From: Thermoplasmata archaeon
GTDB taxonomy: Archaea > Thermoplasmatota > Thermoplasmata > Lutacidiplasmatales > UBA184
Length of the DNA stretch: 64,000 nucleotides
Direction of reading: 5' to 3'
NCBI GenBank assembly: GCA_022750195.1
Contig: JAKIWE010000001.1
Span: 124,001-188,000 of the forward strand
A program made the translations under genes and the position numbers. A model generated the notes under the pieces. That model saw only the letters and a program-made list of their open reading frames with translations. It had not been told where the DNA came from and did no database searches. Shown piece by piece: positions 32,677 to 41,617 of this stretch (the stretch's first letter is position 1; each line of letters begins with the position of its first letter).

Positions 32677-33047
32677 ACCGGGGACACGTTCAGGAACAAG
32701 AACCAGAGGCCGAGCCAACCGAGAAGTTCGACCACGATCAGGCCCGCCCAGTCGCCGCGGGTATACTCGTGCGCCTGCGGTCGCAGCCTCTGGATGATGG
32801 TAGGCGAGAAGGCGATCACGCCGATCCCGACGAGCAGCGGGAGGAACAGGAAGGTCGTCGTGGACCGGTCGTACGCCCACGATACGACGGCGAGACCTAC
32901 CGTGATCACGAACGCGACGGCGAGCGCGAGCGACTGCTCGAGCTCGTGGACGATCCACTTGAGCTCATCGAACTCCGGGAACTGGAAGTGGTGGCTTTCC
33001 TCCTCCTTCGCCTGCTCCTCGGTCCGGCGTCGAGCCTTCTTCGCCAT
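32673..33047 (-). CDS. Small membrane protein, three helices
   Basis: A 124-residue protein. A charged start (MAKKARRRTEEQAKEEESHHF) is followed by three hydrophobic segments: LALAVAFVITVGLAVVSWAY, TFLFLPLLVGIGVIAF and LIVVELLGWLGLWFLFLN. No family is recognised. It lies 3 bases after lipA and is the last gene of the minus-strand run; its stop overlaps the end of the convergent cca gene by four bases. Confidence 0.65.
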   Translation of the reverse strand: MAKKARRRTEEQAKEEESHHFQFPEFDELKWIVHELEQSLALAVAFVITVGLAVVSWAYDRSTTTFLFLPLLVGIGVIAFSPTIIQRLRPQAHEYTRGDWAGLIVVELLGWLGLWFLFLNVSPV

Positions 33048-33050
33048 CGG

Positions 33051-33971
33051 CTAGCGGCCCCCGGCCGCCGCGATCGCACGGTCGTACAGGGCCCCTGCGT
33101 GGTAGGAGGAGCGGACGAGCGGGCCCGCCTCCACCCCGGCGAAACCCTCGGCCAGCGCCCGTGCCTTCAGCCGCTCGAACTGCTCCGGCGTCACGTACTC
33201 GTGGACCGCCCGATGCTCCGGGGACGGCCGCAAATACTGCCCCAGCGTGAGCAGGTCGACGCCGGCGTCCCGGAGGTCGCGGAACGCCGCTTCGAGCTCC
33301 TCCTCCGACTCGCCCAGGCCCAACATCAGCGAGCTCTTCGTGACGGGTCCGGTGCCGAGAGCGCCCTTCGCCCATCGTAGCACCTCGAGGGAACGGTCGT
33401 AGGAGGCCCGCCGGTCGCGAAGCTCCGGCGAGAGGCGCCGGACCGTCTCGAGGTTGTGGGCAACGACGTCGGGCGGTCGCGCAAGGAGCCGGTCCCAGGC
33501 TCCCCGGTTGCCCGCGAGGTCACCCGCGAGGAGCTCGATCTGGGTCGTCGGGCTCACGGCCCGGATCCGGTCAACGGTCTCGGCGAGCTGGGCCGCGCCC
33601 CCGTCGGGCAGGTCGTCGCGACAGACCTGGGTGAGGACGATGTACCGGAGTCCCCAGGCTCGGACCGCCTCCGCCACCCGTGCGGGTTCGGTGGCGTCGA
33701 CCTTCCCGTGGCTGGAGCGGGTGGCGACGGCGCAGAAGGTGCACCGGCGAGAACACTCGGTCCCGAGGAGCATGATCGTGGCGTGGCCGGAGGACCAGCA
33801 CTCCGGGAGGTTCGGGCAGCGGGCCTCCTGGCAGACCGTGCCGAGCCCGAGCTCGCGTAGGACCCCGCGGACCTCGGGGTAGACGACGCCGCCCGGAGGA
33901 CGTACGCGGATCCAGCCCGGGAGCCGCTCGAGCGGCGCGGGAGGGTTCGGAAGGGAAGCGGCCGAGGCCAC
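33051..33971 (-). CDS. lipA: Lipoyl synthase
   Basis: A 306-residue radical SAM enzyme inserting two sulfurs into protein-bound octanoyl groups to make lipoate for 2-oxoacid dehydrogenases or glycine cleavage. The auxiliary cluster ligands CQEARCPNLPEC (C-x4-C-x5-C, about 45-56), the SAM cluster CSRRCTFC (about 73-80), and the C-terminal RSSYHAG with the Ser ligand are all present. No octanoyl/lipoate transferase is adjacent. Presence suggests lipoate-dependent metabolism in an archaeon that makes, rather than only salvages, lipoate. Cotranscribed with cdc6 upstream (24-base gap). Confidence 0.95.
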   Translation of the reverse strand: MASAASLPNPPAPLERLPGWIRVRPPGGVVYPEVRGVLRELGLGTVCQEARCPNLPECWSSGHATIMLLGTECSRRCTFCAVATRSSHGKVDATEPARVAEAVRAWGLRYIVLTQVCRDDLPDGGAAQLAETVDRIRAVSPTTQIELLAGDLAGNRGAWDRLLARPPDVVAHNLETVRRLSPELRDRRASYDRSLEVLRWAKGALGTGPVTKSSLMLGLGESEEELEAAFRDLRDAGVDLLTLGQYLRPSPEHRAVHEYVTPEQFERLKARALAEGFAGVEAGPLVRSSYHAGALYDRAIAAAGGR

Positions 33972-33995
33972 GGGCGTGCGACCGGCGGGGCTATG

Positions 33996-35144
33996 TTAGC
34001 GTTTGCGAGCGCCTTTCGCCCCCGCCCGCGCCTCGAGGAGCGTCGTGAGGAAGCTCGCGGGGATCTCGTCGAGCGCGAGCCGCGCCGACTCGCCGTCGCG
34101 GACCGTCTCCGCGGTGAGGAATCCTTCCCGCTCGAGCTCCTTGACTGTTCGCCAGAAGGTCACGCGGCTGACCGGCTTCTCGTGGTACTCTTCCGCGAGG
34201 AGCGCGTACAGCTGACGGACCTTCTCCGTGGGGGCGGTCGATTTCGGCCCTTTGAGCGACCGGGCCACCGCGAGTAGGACCAGGAGGGAGAGCGGCGGCA
34301 GCTCCTCGAGCTTCGATTCCGTCAAGGTCGGATACAGGGAGCCGCGCGCGGCTCGAACGTGCTCGGGGGCGATGGCGCCGCCCCCCTCGCTCTCGGCGAT
34401 GCGGGCAGCCCCCACCAGGATCTCGAGGGCAAAGCGCGCGTCCCCGGAGGTCGCCGCCGTCCGCGCGATCTGCTCCAGGGTCTCCGCGTCGAAGCTCCCC
34501 GGGCGCAGGCCGAGCTCCGCACGGTACGCGAGGATCTCCTGCAGCGCCTCCTGGTCGTAGCGTGCCAGCTGGAGCCGGTGCGTGACTCCGAAGCTGGACC
34601 GGCTCGCCGCGTCGAGGTACGGGAGCACGTCCTCCGGCGAGACGAGGAACAGCGATACCGAGCCGAGTCGCACCTCCGATGGGCGGGACAGGAGGTAGAC
34701 CAGTTTCGTCCCCTGGCGGACCAGCGCGCTCACCTCGTCGAGCACGACGAACAGGTGTCGGGGATTGCGACGCACGCCTTGCTCGAGGACGTCAAGCATC
34801 TCGGAGAGGGCGTACCCCCGATCCGGCAGCGACACCCCGACGCCGCGGAGCAGCTCGAGAAGGACCGTGCGGTCCGTCGCCCGACGCCAGCAGTTGATGT
34901 AGATCGGCAGCGGCGCGAGGCCGTTGAGCTTCCCGCCACGGTTCAGCTCCTCCCCAAGTCGTTTGGCCAGCAGCGTCTTGCCGCTGCCGATCCCCCCGGT
35001 GACGAGCTGATGGTACGGGAGCCCCTTGCCGAGCGACTCGCGGTACCGCCGGAGGAGGAGGCCGACCTCCGTCTCTCGCCGGACGAGCTTCGTGGGTACG
35101 TACGACGGGTCGAAGGTCTCCTCGTGCAGTAAGATCCGGGCCAT
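33996..35144 (-). CDS. cdc6: Orc1/Cdc6 replication initiator
   Basis: A 382-residue archaeal origin-binding AAA+ ATPase that marks origins and loads MCM. Walker A VTGGIGSGKTLLAKRL (about residue 49), Walker B HLFVVLDEVSAL (about 130), sensor region VSLFLVSPEDV, the AAA lid RYDQEALQEILAYRAE...SGDARFALEIL, and a C-terminal winged helix (YHEKPVSRVTFWRTVKELEREGFL). The opening (HEETFDPSYVPTKLVRRETEVGLL) is standard. No origin-like AT-rich or repeated box region is seen next to it; the gene sits inside a tightly packed run, 33 bases after tmk. Confidence 0.93.
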   Translation of the reverse strand: MARILLHEETFDPSYVPTKLVRRETEVGLLLRRYRESLGKGLPYHQLVTGGIGSGKTLLAKRLGEELNRGGKLNGLAPLPIYINCWRRATDRTVLLELLRGVGVSLPDRGYALSEMLDVLEQGVRRNPRHLFVVLDEVSALVRQGTKLVYLLSRPSEVRLGSVSLFLVSPEDVLPYLDAASRSSFGVTHRLQLARYDQEALQEILAYRAELGLRPGSFDAETLEQIARTAATSGDARFALEILVGAARIAESEGGGAIAPEHVRAARGSLYPTLTESKLEELPPLSLLVLLAVARSLKGPKSTAPTEKVRQLYALLAEEYHEKPVSRVTFWRTVKELEREGFLTAETVRDGESARLALDEIPASFLTTLLEARAGAKGARKR

Positions 35145-35177
35145 GGTGATTCCGTCGGGGGTGACCGGCAGGGTGGC

Positions 35178-35825
35178 TTAGTTTCTCCGGCCCGCCCGGC
35201 GGCGCGCGGGACGCCGAGTCCGGCCAAGCCGGGGGCGTAGGTGGCGGTCGAGCTGATCGACCACCTCTGCGAGCGGAGCGGCGGCATCCACCACGATCCA
35301 ACGCCCCTGCCGCGCGAACCGACGGTACGCTTTTGCGGCGGCTTGAAGGGCACCGAGCCGTTCGATCGGGCTCCGTTCGCCCCGGCCCCGGTCGACCCGT
35401 CGGAGCCCCTCAGGGGCCGAAAGTTCGAGTAGGGCTACGCGATCCGGGGCGACGGCGACCTGGTGCTGGAGCTTCGCCAGCTCCCGACGGGGTCGTGCGG
35501 ACAGCCGCTCGCCCTGGTAGACGAGCGTCGAGTAGAACGAACGGTCCTGCAGGACGTCGATCCCTGCGGCGAGGTCCCGTTCGAGGGCCGGTCGGGCGAG
35601 GAGCCGGTCCAGCGTGAAAAACATGGCGGCCAACGCAGGATGGTCGGGTCCTGCCGCAACGGCCTGCCGCCCCAACACTGGGTCGGAGGGCTCGCGACGT
35701 CCGGCGACTTTGAACCCGGCCCGCTTCCAGCGTCGAAGGAGGGCGCGCTGAACGGAGGTCTTGCCGGCTCCGTCGATCCCCTCGAGGACCAGCAGGCGCC
35801 CTCGCGAAGGCTTGGGCGGCGTCAT
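35178..35825 (-). CDS. tmk: Thymidylate kinase
   Basis: A 215-residue P-loop kinase converting dTMP to dTDP. P-loop LLVLEGIDGAGKTSVQ (about 11-25), the DRSFYSTLVYQ motif that contacts dTMP (about 93), and a LID-type segment VDRGRGERSPIERLG. The C-terminal tail (RPRLGRTRRPARRRAGRRN) is strongly basic and unusual. Its ATG overlaps the stop of the TatD-like gene (ATGA, 35822-35825), so the two are coupled. Confidence 0.88.
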   Translation of the reverse strand: MTPPKPSRGRLLVLEGIDGAGKTSVQRALLRRWKRAGFKVAGRREPSDPVLGRQAVAAGPDHPALAAMFFTLDRLLARPALERDLAAGIDVLQDRSFYSTLVYQGERLSARPRRELAKLQHQVAVAPDRVALLELSAPEGLRRVDRGRGERSPIERLGALQAAAKAYRRFARQGRWIVVDAAAPLAEVVDQLDRHLRPRLGRTRRPARRRAGRRN

Positions 35826-36694
35826 GGGCTGCGTTGACGGTCGACGATCGGCGTGAATCCATACACCGTGGCCACCGCACTTTCGAACGGAATCCGAAGC
35901 CGGTCGGCCGCCGCCGGGTCAAGCTCCACCAACCTCGTGGCGCGCCGAGGGACCGTGGCTAGGTCGAGCACCGCTCCGGGACGACGAGGGTCGTCGAGGA
36001 AGTCGGTCTCGAGAAACCAGGGGCTAGGCTCGGAAGCCACCGTGGCGACCAGTTCGCTCTTCGCGAGGTACGACGGCACGATCCCTGCGCGCTCCTCCGC
36101 CGGGACCGAACTCCGAGCGTAGTGTTTGATGAGGCGACCGAGGGGGAAGCCCGAACGGGACGTGAAGGCCGCGAGCTCGCGGTAGCCCTCTCCGTCCAGG
36201 TCGGCGCAGTGCACGACCGCCGGGCAACCCACGTCTCGAGCGACCTCCAGCGCCCGTCGGAAGACTCGGTCGGCCATCTCCTGGATGTCGCCCTCCACCG
36301 GGAAATGGGGTCGGCCCACCTCGCCCAGCGCCACAGCGCGCCCCTCTTCGATCCGGTGGCCCGCAAGGTCGAGCGCGGACTCTTGGAGCACCGCGGCCGC
36401 TTCGAGGCCCAGGGTCTTGGCCGCCCCGATCAGATCGACAGGATATGGGGCCAGGACGGGATAGACGACGACCTCGGTCTCTCGGCGGATCTGCTCGGCA
36501 AGCGATTCGGTGGTGTCGAACTGAGCGACGTAGTCCGCCAGGGTAGTCGGCGCCCCCGGGCGGTAGTTCTGCGTCGCGAGGAACAAGTGGGTCCCGCCGG
36601 CATCGCGGAATCGGCGGGCCGCGGCCACGCCCTCCCCGTTCGGGGAGAGATGGCAGTGGTGGTCGACGATGGGGAGGTCCCGCGGGAGCGGCAC
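35822..36694 (-). CDS. TatD-like metal-dependent hydrolase
   Basis: A 290-residue TIM-barrel hydrolase. The opening IVDHHCHLSPNGEGVAAARRFRDAGGTHLFLATQ carries the H-x-H metal ligands. GEVGRPHF provides the Glu ligand, VVHCADLDG and LIKHYAR further His ligands, and FLETDFLDDP the final Asp. The branch with this pattern is mainly archaeal and related to TatD DNases; nuclease activity is plausible, but the substrate is not known. Coupled to tmk and 22 bases after tbp in the same run. Confidence 0.8.
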   Translation of the reverse strand: MPLPRDLPIVDHHCHLSPNGEGVAAARRFRDAGGTHLFLATQNYRPGAPTTLADYVAQFDTTESLAEQIRRETEVVVYPVLAPYPVDLIGAAKTLGLEAAAVLQESALDLAGHRIEEGRAVALGEVGRPHFPVEGDIQEMADRVFRRALEVARDVGCPAVVHCADLDGEGYRELAAFTSRSGFPLGRLIKHYARSSVPAEERAGIVPSYLAKSELVATVASEPSPWFLETDFLDDPRRPGAVLDLATVPRRATRLVELDPAAADRLRIPFESAVATVYGFTPIVDRQRSP

Positions 36695-36716
36695 CCCCCA
36701 GACCTCGGGAGGTGCC

Positions 36717-37265
36717 CTAGCGCAGGAGCCCGGCGCCGCGGAGCTCCTTCGTGATCTTCTTCACCGCGACCTCGACGTCCGACGGCTTGCGGGCGCCCGT
36801 GCAGACGAGCTTTCCGCTCCCGAACAGGAGGACGACTACGCGCGGCTCGTCGATCCGGCAGACGAGGCCGGGGAACTGCTCCGGTTCATACTCGACCCGG
36901 TCGAGTCCGAGCGTCACGGCGATTGCGTTGAGGTTGATCTCGCTCTCGAGGTCGGAGCTCGCGACGATGTTCTGAACCTCGATGCGAGGCCGCATGTTGA
37001 TCTTCTGGCCCCCCTTCTTGATCTGGGCCGCGACGCTGTGGATCGAGTCCTCGACCTCCTTCATGCTCTTCGCGCCCGTGCAGACGACTTTGCCCGACCG
37101 GAACAGCAGGATGGCGGTCTTCGGTTGCTTCAATCGATAGATGAGCCCCGGGAACTGCTCGGGTTCGTACTCCGCCCCATCCAAACCGAGTGCGATCGAC
37201 TGCAGGTCGAGCTCGTCTCCCAACGACGTTGAGGCGACGACGTTCTCGATTCGAATCTTGGCCAT
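36717..37265 (-). CDS. tbp: TATA-box-binding protein
   Basis: A 182-residue general transcription factor that binds the TATA box and recruits TFB and RNA polymerase. Two pseudo-symmetric repeats are evident: IRIENVVASTSLGDELDLQSIA ... KTAILLFRSGKVVCTGAKS and IEVQNIVASSDLESEINLNAIA ... RVVVLLFGSGKLVCTGARK, each with the YEPEQFPGL strand. Full length with no acidic C-terminal tail. Two TATA boxes lie directly upstream, so TBP may influence its own gene. It is the first gene of the tbp-tatD-tmk-cdc6-lipA run. Confidence 0.97.
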   Translation of the reverse strand: MAKIRIENVVASTSLGDELDLQSIALGLDGAEYEPEQFPGLIYRLKQPKTAILLFRSGKVVCTGAKSMKEVEDSIHSVAAQIKKGGQKINMRPRIEVQNIVASSDLESEINLNAIAVTLGLDRVEYEPEQFPGLVCRIDEPRVVVLLFGSGKLVCTGARKPSDVEVAVKKITKELRGAGLLR

Positions 37266-37282
37266 GGAACCCTCGCGCGCCG

Positions 37283-37304
37283 CTATTTAAGTACCCTTTA
37301 AATA
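37283..37304 (-). promoter_or_regulatory. Tandem TATA boxes upstream of tbp
   Basis: On the minus strand, TATTTAAA (37297-37304) and TTAAATAG (37283-37290) lie 14 bases apart in GC-rich DNA. The proximal one is about 22 bases before the ATG (leaderless start); the distal one would give a leader of about 12 bases. Confidence 0.65.
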
Positions 37305-37379
37305 CCTTGGCTCGGCCCGCACCCGCGTCGGAGGACGATAGCTCCAAGGCGCGGGGGCGAGTCTCGCGTCGCGCCGGGC

Positions 37380-39710
37380 ATGGCGGACCGACACGATCGC
37401 CCCGGGGTCTATGCCGTCGTGATGCTGGCCGGGATCGCGGTACTGCTCGCGTTACCCCCTGCGGTGACCTCGGACGCGCGCCGCCCGAGCGGCCCCACCC
37501 CGAATCGAACCGTCGTGGAGACCCCGGCCCTCGCGAACGGGGGACCTTCTTCAGGGATTTCTTCGAGGTCGACGGAGGCTTCTCAACACCCAGGCCTGAC
37601 GCCCGGGAGTGGTGGGCAGTGGTACAACGCGAGCACGCCCGGTGGGCCGGTATCGCGGTGGGGCGCGGCCGTCACCTACGATCCGGTCGAGGGGTATCTC
37701 GTCCTCTTCGGAGGTCTCGACGCGCAGAACCGTCCGCTGGGCGACACCTGGACCCTGCGGGGTGGGACGTGGACGGAGCTTTGCTCGGGCACCTCGAGCG
37801 CGCCCCACTGTTCGCCCGCCCCTGAGCCTCGGTATGAGGTGCCCGCCACGTTCGACGTTCACGACGGGTACGTAGTGATCTACGGGGGTGTCGGGGGAAC
37901 GAACACCGAGCCGGTGCCCTTGAACGACACTTGGTCGTTCCACGATGGCTCGTGGTCCAATGTCACGCGCGGGGTCTCGCCCGGGCGAGTTTTCGGCGGC
38001 CCGTTCGGGGCGCTGGCGTACGATTCCCACGATGGGTACGTGCTTCTCTTCACGGTGTACCAGACGACCTGGTCATTCCGGAATGGAACGTGGACGTCGA
38101 TTCCGGCGACGGTCCACCCGACCACATCCTCGGATTTCACCCTGTTCGACGATCCCTCGGACGGGTATGACGTCCTATTCGGCGGCTTTGACGGTGTGGC
38201 GAATCCGGTCTCCGTAACCTACGCGTACTCCGCCGGCCGGTGGGCGGTGCTGAACGAATCCGTACACCCCTCCGCCCGACTCGACGCGCTCGCGACCTAC
38301 GATGCGGACGGCGGCTTTGGCGTGCTCTTCGGTGGGTTTTCGGGGACGACCACGTTCCACGACACCTGGTCGTTCACGAACGGGACCTGGTTCAACATCA
38401 CCCCCTCGGCGTCGCCGGATTCCCGGTTGCTGACGACCGAGTATCTCGGGTTCGATTCAAGCGATCACACTCTCGCCCTGGTAGCGTCCAATGGACCGCC
38501 CTCGATTGCGTCGATGTACTTCTGGCGCTTCGTCGAACCGATGCACGCGACGATCACGGCCTCACGAGGAACCGTCGACGTGAATCACGATCTGGGGCTA
38601 CAGGTCGACGTGAGCGGCGGGGCCGGGCCGTTCGCGTACAGTTTCGGGGGCCTTCCGCCCGGGTGTCCTACCGACAATGTCAGCGCGCTCGACTGCGCGC
38701 CGGGCCTGCCGGGTGCCTACGTCATCACGGTACGGGTGAACGCCTCGTACCAAGAGTCGGACGCCGCGGAGACCTTCGTCCTCGTCGTACCGGCTCTCGA
38801 GGTCGCCGCATCGGCCAACTGGTCGGCGGTGACCGTTGGGATGGCCGTGAGCTTCTTCGCCAATTTCACGGGGGGAACTTCCCCGGTCTTCGTTACGTGG
38901 AGCTTCGGCGACGGGACGACTTCGAGCTGGCCCACGGCGAGCCACCGCTACACTTCGCCGGGCTGGTATGTCGCGCGAGTCACGGTCGCCGACAGCGACG
39001 GGTCGTCGGCCAACGCGAGCCTCCGGATCGAGGTGAGCGGCCCGTTGGCGACGATCGTGACCATCGCCCCGAACGTGACCGACGCGGGTACTCCCGTCAC
39101 CTTCTCGGCCCTCCTGACCGGAGGGACCCCGCCGTATCTTGTCCAGTGGATCTTCGGTGACGGGCGGATCGGCTTCGGAGCCACGGTCGTGCACGTGTAC
39201 CTTGCGCCTCAGCTCTATCCGGTCGTCGCCGCAGTCTCGGACGCGGGCGGGGCGGTCGAATTTCCGAACATCACGGTCGAGGTGAATCCGGCCATCCAAG
39301 TCATCGCGAAGCCAAACACCACGGCCACCTTCGTCGGCGTGCCGGTCCGCTTCCTCGCCCTGGCGGTCGGTGGAACGGGGAGCCATTACCTCACCTGGTT
39401 GTTCGGCGATGGGGGCTCCTCCGCGCTCCCCGACCCCAGCTACACCTATGTGGCTCCCGGCCTCGAAAAGGTGAACCTGACGGTCACCGACGAAGCCGGC
39501 ATCACTACGAGCGTCGACTTCACGATCAACGTCACTGCACGACCACCCCCACCGTCCCCCTCTCCGTCCCAGCCCGTCTCTGGGCACGCACCGAAGTCGG
39601 GAACGGCTTGGCCCCTCTGGCTACCGATCCTAGGGGGAGCCGTCGCCGGGTCCACCGTCGCCGTTGCGCTGTGGGCGGTACGGCGCCGCGTTCGGTCGGG
39701 CGCCCCATAG
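37380..39710 (+). CDS. Second kelch-like/PKD repeat surface protein
   Basis: A 776-residue membrane-anchored exported protein paralogous in layout to the one at 2440-5301. A signal helix (VYAVVMLAGIAVLLALPPAV) precedes kelch-like blades, about residues 85-380 (for example TYDPVEGYLVLFGGL...DTWTLRGGTWTEL). Four PKD-type domains follow (about 385-720), three with clear 'FGDG...' loops and a HRYTSPGWY-type strand. A Pro/Ser linker leads to a C-terminal membrane helix (LWLPILGGAVAGSTVAVALWAV) with an RRRVRS anchor. Numerous N-x-S/T sites. Likely adhesion or glycan binding at the cell surface; no enzyme motif seen. Confidence 0.85.
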   Translation: MADRHDRPGVYAVVMLAGIAVLLALPPAVTSDARRPSGPTPNRTVVETPALANGGPSSGISSRSTEASQHPGLTPGSGGQWYNASTPGGPVSRWGAAVTYDPVEGYLVLFGGLDAQNRPLGDTWTLRGGTWTELCSGTSSAPHCSPAPEPRYEVPATFDVHDGYVVIYGGVGGTNTEPVPLNDTWSFHDGSWSNVTRGVSPGRVFGGPFGALAYDSHDGYVLLFTVYQTTWSFRNGTWTSIPATVHPTTSSDFTLFDDPSDGYDVLFGGFDGVANPVSVTYAYSAGRWAVLNESVHPSARLDALATYDADGGFGVLFGGFSGTTTFHDTWSFTNGTWFNITPSASPDSRLLTTEYLGFDSSDHTLALVASNGPPSIASMYFWRFVEPMHATITASRGTVDVNHDLGLQVDVSGGAGPFAYSFGGLPPGCPTDNVSALDCAPGLPGAYVITVRVNASYQESDAAETFVLVVPALEVAASANWSAVTVGMAVSFFANFTGGTSPVFVTWSFGDGTTSSWPTASHRYTSPGWYVARVTVADSDGSSANASLRIEVSGPLATIVTIAPNVTDAGTPVTFSALLTGGTPPYLVQWIFGDGRIGFGATVVHVYLAPQLYPVVAAVSDAGGAVEFPNITVEVNPAIQVIAKPNTTATFVGVPVRFLALAVGGTGSHYLTWLFGDGGSSALPDPSYTYVAPGLEKVNLTVTDEAGITTSVDFTINVTARPPPPSPSPSQPVSGHAPKSGTAWPLWLPILGGAVAGSTVAVALWAVRRRVRSGAP

Positions 39711-39852
39711 TTCGGGGATGGACGGGCGTCCGGCTTCCGGTGGCCCTACGGCACAATCGCCCATTCTGTCGTACCTGGCGTGAACGCGAATCCCCTCTCC
39801 CCAGCGAACGATGTTCGCCAAGACGGCGGGACGCCGAGAGTCTGAGCGCCCG

Positions 39853-40467
39853 TCAGATTGGGTGGGGCGGTGGCTCAACGTCGTCGTTCCGGAAGAAGCG
39901 GTTCAGCACACGGAGCGTGAAACCCCAGATCACGTGGCTGTCGAACACAAGCGCGTCCACTTCCCGAGGCCCGACCATGGTTTGCCGTATCACTCGCTTT
40001 GGCTGCGAGAAGGCCGACCTCGGGAGCCAGAAAACGTGGGCCACCTCCTGACGGCTCTCCACGCGGGGTCCGGACGAGCGGGGGCCGAGAGGCGCTGCGA
40101 ACACCGCCACGTCAAGCCCGAAGACCGGGGCCGATTGGGTCAATACGTAGGTCGGAGGGTCGGCGAGGTCGGCCGCACCGAGCCCGACTTCCTCCCGGAG
40201 CTCGCGCAGGGCGGTGTCGGTCAGGGTCGCGTCCGCGCGGTCGACCCTTCCTCCGGGCAAGCTCACTTGGCCGGAAGCAAGGTCGTCGGCGCGCACGGTC
40301 CGTTCCAGGAGCAACATCTCGAGCTCGGTCCGGCCCTCGCGCAGCACGACGGTCACGGCGGCCCCCGCGGAGCGTACCGGGGGCGCGGCGCTCGTCCACC
40401 GGCCCAGGAGCCGCCGGAGCTCAGCGTCGAGCGCGCTCGCCCGGACCGGAGAAGGACCCGCGCTCAC
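39853..40467 (-). CDS. Nudix hydrolase, CoA-pyrophosphatase-like
   Basis: A 204-residue Nudix-fold pyrophosphohydrolase. The Nudix box is GGRVDRADATLTDTALRELREEVGL. It matches G-x5-E-x7-REUxEExGU except that the first Glu is Asp; the catalytic REEVG part is intact. Upstream strands AAVTVVLREGRTELEMLLLERT and the VSLPGG stretch match the CoA diphosphatase (NudL-like) branch, which cleaves CoA or related nucleotides. It starts with GTG at 40467, overlapping the stop of the upstream coiled-coil gene (GTGA), so it is translated coupled with that protein. Confidence 0.85.
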   Translation of the reverse strand: MSAGPSPVRASALDAELRRLLGRWTSAAPPVRSAGAAVTVVLREGRTELEMLLLERTVRADDLASGQVSLPGGRVDRADATLTDTALRELREEVGLGAADLADPPTYVLTQSAPVFGLDVAVFAAPLGPRSSGPRVESRQEVAHVFWLPRSAFSQPKRVIRQTMVGPREVDALVFDSHVIWGFTLRVLNRFFRNDDVEPPPHPI

Positions 40468-40634
40468 CGCTGCCAGTCGTAGGTGACCTTCTTCCGGACC
40501 ACCGCGGTGTCGGTGGGGTTCTCCGCGCGGGGGCCGGAGAGCCGCTCGAGCGCCTCGAGCCGGTCCTTCAGCTGTTCGATCTGCAGTTCGAGCGCCCGCA
40601 ATCGCTGTTCGTAGGTGCTGGCCGGATCCGGCAT
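40464..40634 (-). CDS. Small coiled-coil protein (56 aa) coupled to the Nudix gene
   Basis: A 56-residue protein from ATG 40634 to TGA 40464-40466. The central part TYEQRLRALELQIEQLKDRL continuing EALERL has clear heptad spacing of Leu/Ile, indicating a short coiled coil; the tail TAVVRKKVTYDWQR is basic. The GTG start of the Nudix hydrolase overlaps its stop codon, strongly suggesting co-translation. It may act as an oligomerisation or targeting partner; this is inference. The gene is short enough to be missed by annotation pipelines. Confidence 0.65.
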   Translation of the reverse strand: MPDPASTYEQRLRALELQIEQLKDRLEALERLSGPRAENPTDTAVVRKKVTYDWQR

Positions 40635-40664
40635 CGGAGCGTCGGGGCCTCCACCGCCGAATCC

Positions 40665-41507
40665 CTACTTATCGGCGCTCCCGGCCGTCGAGGCGGAGGG
40701 CGTCTCGGCCCTCAGGCTCTCGACCCGAGCGACGAACGACCCGATCGCTTCGGCGACCTCGCTCGGGTGCTCGATCGGGACGAAATGGCCGGTGCGGGGG
40801 AACAGCTTGAGCTGGGCCCCTGGGATCGATTGTCGAAGGTAGCGGGCGTGCGCGGAATCCATCACGCGATCGTCCATCCCGTGCAGGATCAACGCGGGGA
40901 GCCGGAGTCGGCCGAGCTCGCCGCGGACGTCGAACGTGCGAACGTTCCCCCCCCACAGGATGGCCCCGCGGAGGTCCTGGTCTTTGACCGCCTCGCGGAG
41001 GTGGTCGGCGACCTCCAAGTGCGCTTCGATCCAGTCCGGATAGTACAGGTCCTTGAGCAGGCGCAGCGCGTAGGCGTCGAACCCTTCGTCGCGGTATACT
41101 TCCGCCCAATGGGTCGCGATCGCCCGCGTGTGCCCGTCGCACTGCGCGGCGCTCCCGATGAGCGTCAGACTGCGCAGTCGCTGGGGGTGATCGAGCGCAA
41201 GTCGGAGAGCGAGGAATCCTCCGGCACTCATTCCGACGAGATGCGCCGATGGGAGGCCGAGCCGGTCGAGGAGCGCGACGAGGTCGTCCTCCAGCTCGGG
41301 GAAGCTGAACGAAGAGCCCGGGGGGAGGGGAGAGCGCCCGTGGCCCCGAAGGTCGACGGCCACCGTGTGATACTGTGGCTCCAGCAGGGGCAACAGCGAG
41401 TTCCACACGCTGCGGTCGCCCCCCAGCCCATGTAGGAGGACCACCGGCGGTCCCGTACCGCCGGTGTGGGCGTCCAACGTCGCGGGAGGCGGCCGAGGCT
41501 CCGACAT
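40665..41507 (-). CDS. Alpha/beta-fold hydrolase
   Basis: A 280-residue alpha/beta hydrolase. Oxyanion-hole region VVLLHGLGGDRSVWNSLLP (about 22-40), nucleophile elbow GMSAGG (Ser about 93), catalytic acid in LILHGMDDRVM, and catalytic His in FPRTGHFVPIEHP. Closest in appearance to esterases, lactonases or carboxylate hydrolases of the 3-oxoadipate enol-lactonase type. The substrate cannot be assigned. Next on the strand after the quinone-reductase-like gene, about 110 bases apart. Confidence 0.85.
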   Translation of the reverse strand: MSEPRPPPATLDAHTGGTGPPVVLLHGLGGDRSVWNSLLPLLEPQYHTVAVDLRGHGRSPLPPGSSFSFPELEDDLVALLDRLGLPSAHLVGMSAGGFLALRLALDHPQRLRSLTLIGSAAQCDGHTRAIATHWAEVYRDEGFDAYALRLLKDLYYPDWIEAHLEVADHLREAVKDQDLRGAILWGGNVRTFDVRGELGRLRLPALILHGMDDRVMDSAHARYLRQSIPGAQLKLFPRTGHFVPIEHPSEVAEAIGSFVARVESLRAETPSASTAGSADK

Positions 41508-41617
41508 TACGTTCGGACCGGCGAGCGATATTTAACCCGGGGTCCTGGCTGGTGGAGGCGAACGGGGCTCGCCGCGGGTCGGGAAGGCCCACCGACCGCA
41601 CGTGGTGGTCCCGGGTC

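Noticed and set aside
33996..37380. Replication origin next to cdc6.
   Set aside because: Archaeal origins often flank cdc6, but here the intergenic spaces are 24-33 bases and no repeated origin-recognition boxes or AT-rich unwinding element are present.
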